Source of the DNA: Oscillospiraceae bacterium
GTDB lineage: Bacteria > Bacillota_A > Clostridia > Oscillospirales > Oscillospiraceae
Assembly (NCBI GenBank): GCA_902795095.1
Contig: CADBKB010000170.1
Span: 1-6,105, forward strand
Direction of reading: 5' to 3'
DNA length: 6,105 nt
Part shown: positions 5,968-6,105 of the stretch, in pieces
How the letters are laid out: each line of letters opens with the position of its first letter
How positions within the stretch are numbered: position 1 is the stretch's first letter
Translations under genes and position numbers: made by a program
The notes under the pieces: generated by a model
Databases searched by the model: none
Seen by the model: the letters and a program-made list of their open reading frames with translations, nothing else
What the model was told of the DNA's origin: nothing

Positions 5968-6012
5968 ATACGGTAAAACGCCGGCAGACGCCGGGGTTTT
6001 ACCGTATTTTTT
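5968..6012 (+). terminator. Strong intrinsic terminator after the NAGPA-domain gene
   Basis: Starts 12 bases after the stop codon. ACGGTAAAAC (5970-5979) pairs with GTTTTACCGT (5996-6005); after one G-G mismatch, CCGGC (5981-5985) pairs with GCCGG (5990-5994) around an AGAC loop. Six T follow at 6007-6012. There is no T-run on the other strand, so it acts on the plus strand. Confidence 0.92.
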
Positions 6013-6029
6013 GGGTTCTATAATAAATG

Positions 6030-6062
6030 TTGGGGTCAGGCGATGAACCTGGCCCCAATTTT
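6030..6062 (+). repeat. Second 3' hairpin, TTGGGGTCAGG...CCTGGCCCCAA (terminator-like or element edge)
   Basis: An 11-bp stem (6030-6040 with 6048-6058, one G-U wobble in plus-strand RNA) with loop CGATGAA, followed by TTTT. It could be a back-up terminator. It could also be a mobile or REP-like palindrome, because a strong terminator already precedes it and the flanking DNA is abruptly AT-rich. The window ends 43 bases later, so this cannot be decided. Confidence 0.5.
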
Positions 6063-6105
6063 AATGAAATTAGAAAAAAGTTGAGCATAGAAGAAAAATC
6101 CTTTA
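6063..6105. other. AT-rich right edge, no gene seen
   Basis: The last bases are A/T-rich, unlike the rest of the window. No start codon with a ribosome binding site, no ORF and no hairpin was found. A TATAAT at 6019-6024 has no convincing -35 partner. Confidence 0.5.

Noticed and set aside
6019..6024. TATAAT as a promoter for a gene to the right
   Set aside because: No acceptable -35 at 16-18 bases (the place is taken by the terminator arm), and a hairpin with a T-tail follows at once.
1..6105. CRISPR array, tRNA or rRNA gene, prophage or defence genes
   Set aside because: No regularly spaced repeats, tRNA cloverleaf, rRNA sequence or phage-type genes were recognised on either strand.

Overview
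The window is GC-rich (about 60% by eye), with strong AGGAG-type ribosome binding sites and sigma-70/sigma-A type promoters. The gene set (an acetyl-type MetA, MetY, a DivIVA-like coiled-coil protein, a YjgR-type ATPase and an NAGPA-domain protein) suggests a high-GC gut-type Clostridia member, probably Oscillospirales. That placement is inferred from gene content and style; no rRNA or other lineage marker is present.

Left part, minus strand (about 2405 down to 1): a methionine synthesis operon, promoter - leader - metY - metA. The promoter is near consensus (TTGACA, 17 bases, TAGAAT). It is followed by a 20-codon leader ORF with its own strong ribosome binding site, three consecutive Met codons and then a Cys codon. 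Mutually exclusive hairpins follow, and the last is an intrinsic terminator ahead of metY. This has the full architecture of a ribosome-mediated transcription attenuator sensing methionine and perhaps cysteine charging. No S-box or T-box signature was seen. It is the most interesting element in the window.

metY (O-acetylhomoserine sulfhydrylase) is broken. Directly after the PLP lysine, about 33 residues expected of the family are absent and the reading frame shifts, so the gene reads as two overlapping ORFs. metA follows 27 bases downstream. It has Cys142, His235 and Glu237, and Glu111, the residue linked to acetyl-CoA use, and it runs off the left edge without a stop. Together the two enzymes would convert homoserine to O-acetylhomoserine and then homocysteine; as sequenced, the second step is disabled unless the junction is an assembly error.

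Right part, plus strand (2466-6012): divergent from the met operon, an extended -10 promoter drives a DivIVA-like coiled-coil protein and, 17 bases later, a HerA/YjgR-type (DUF853) P-loop ATPase with a charged coiled-coil tail. A weak terminator overlapping a second extended -10 promoter separates these from a membrane-anchored NAGPA-domain (phosphodiester glycosidase-like) protein, which ends at a strong intrinsic terminator. The last roughly 90 bases are AT-rich, contain no gene, and hold a second perfect hairpin that may be a terminator or the edge of a neighbouring or mobile element.
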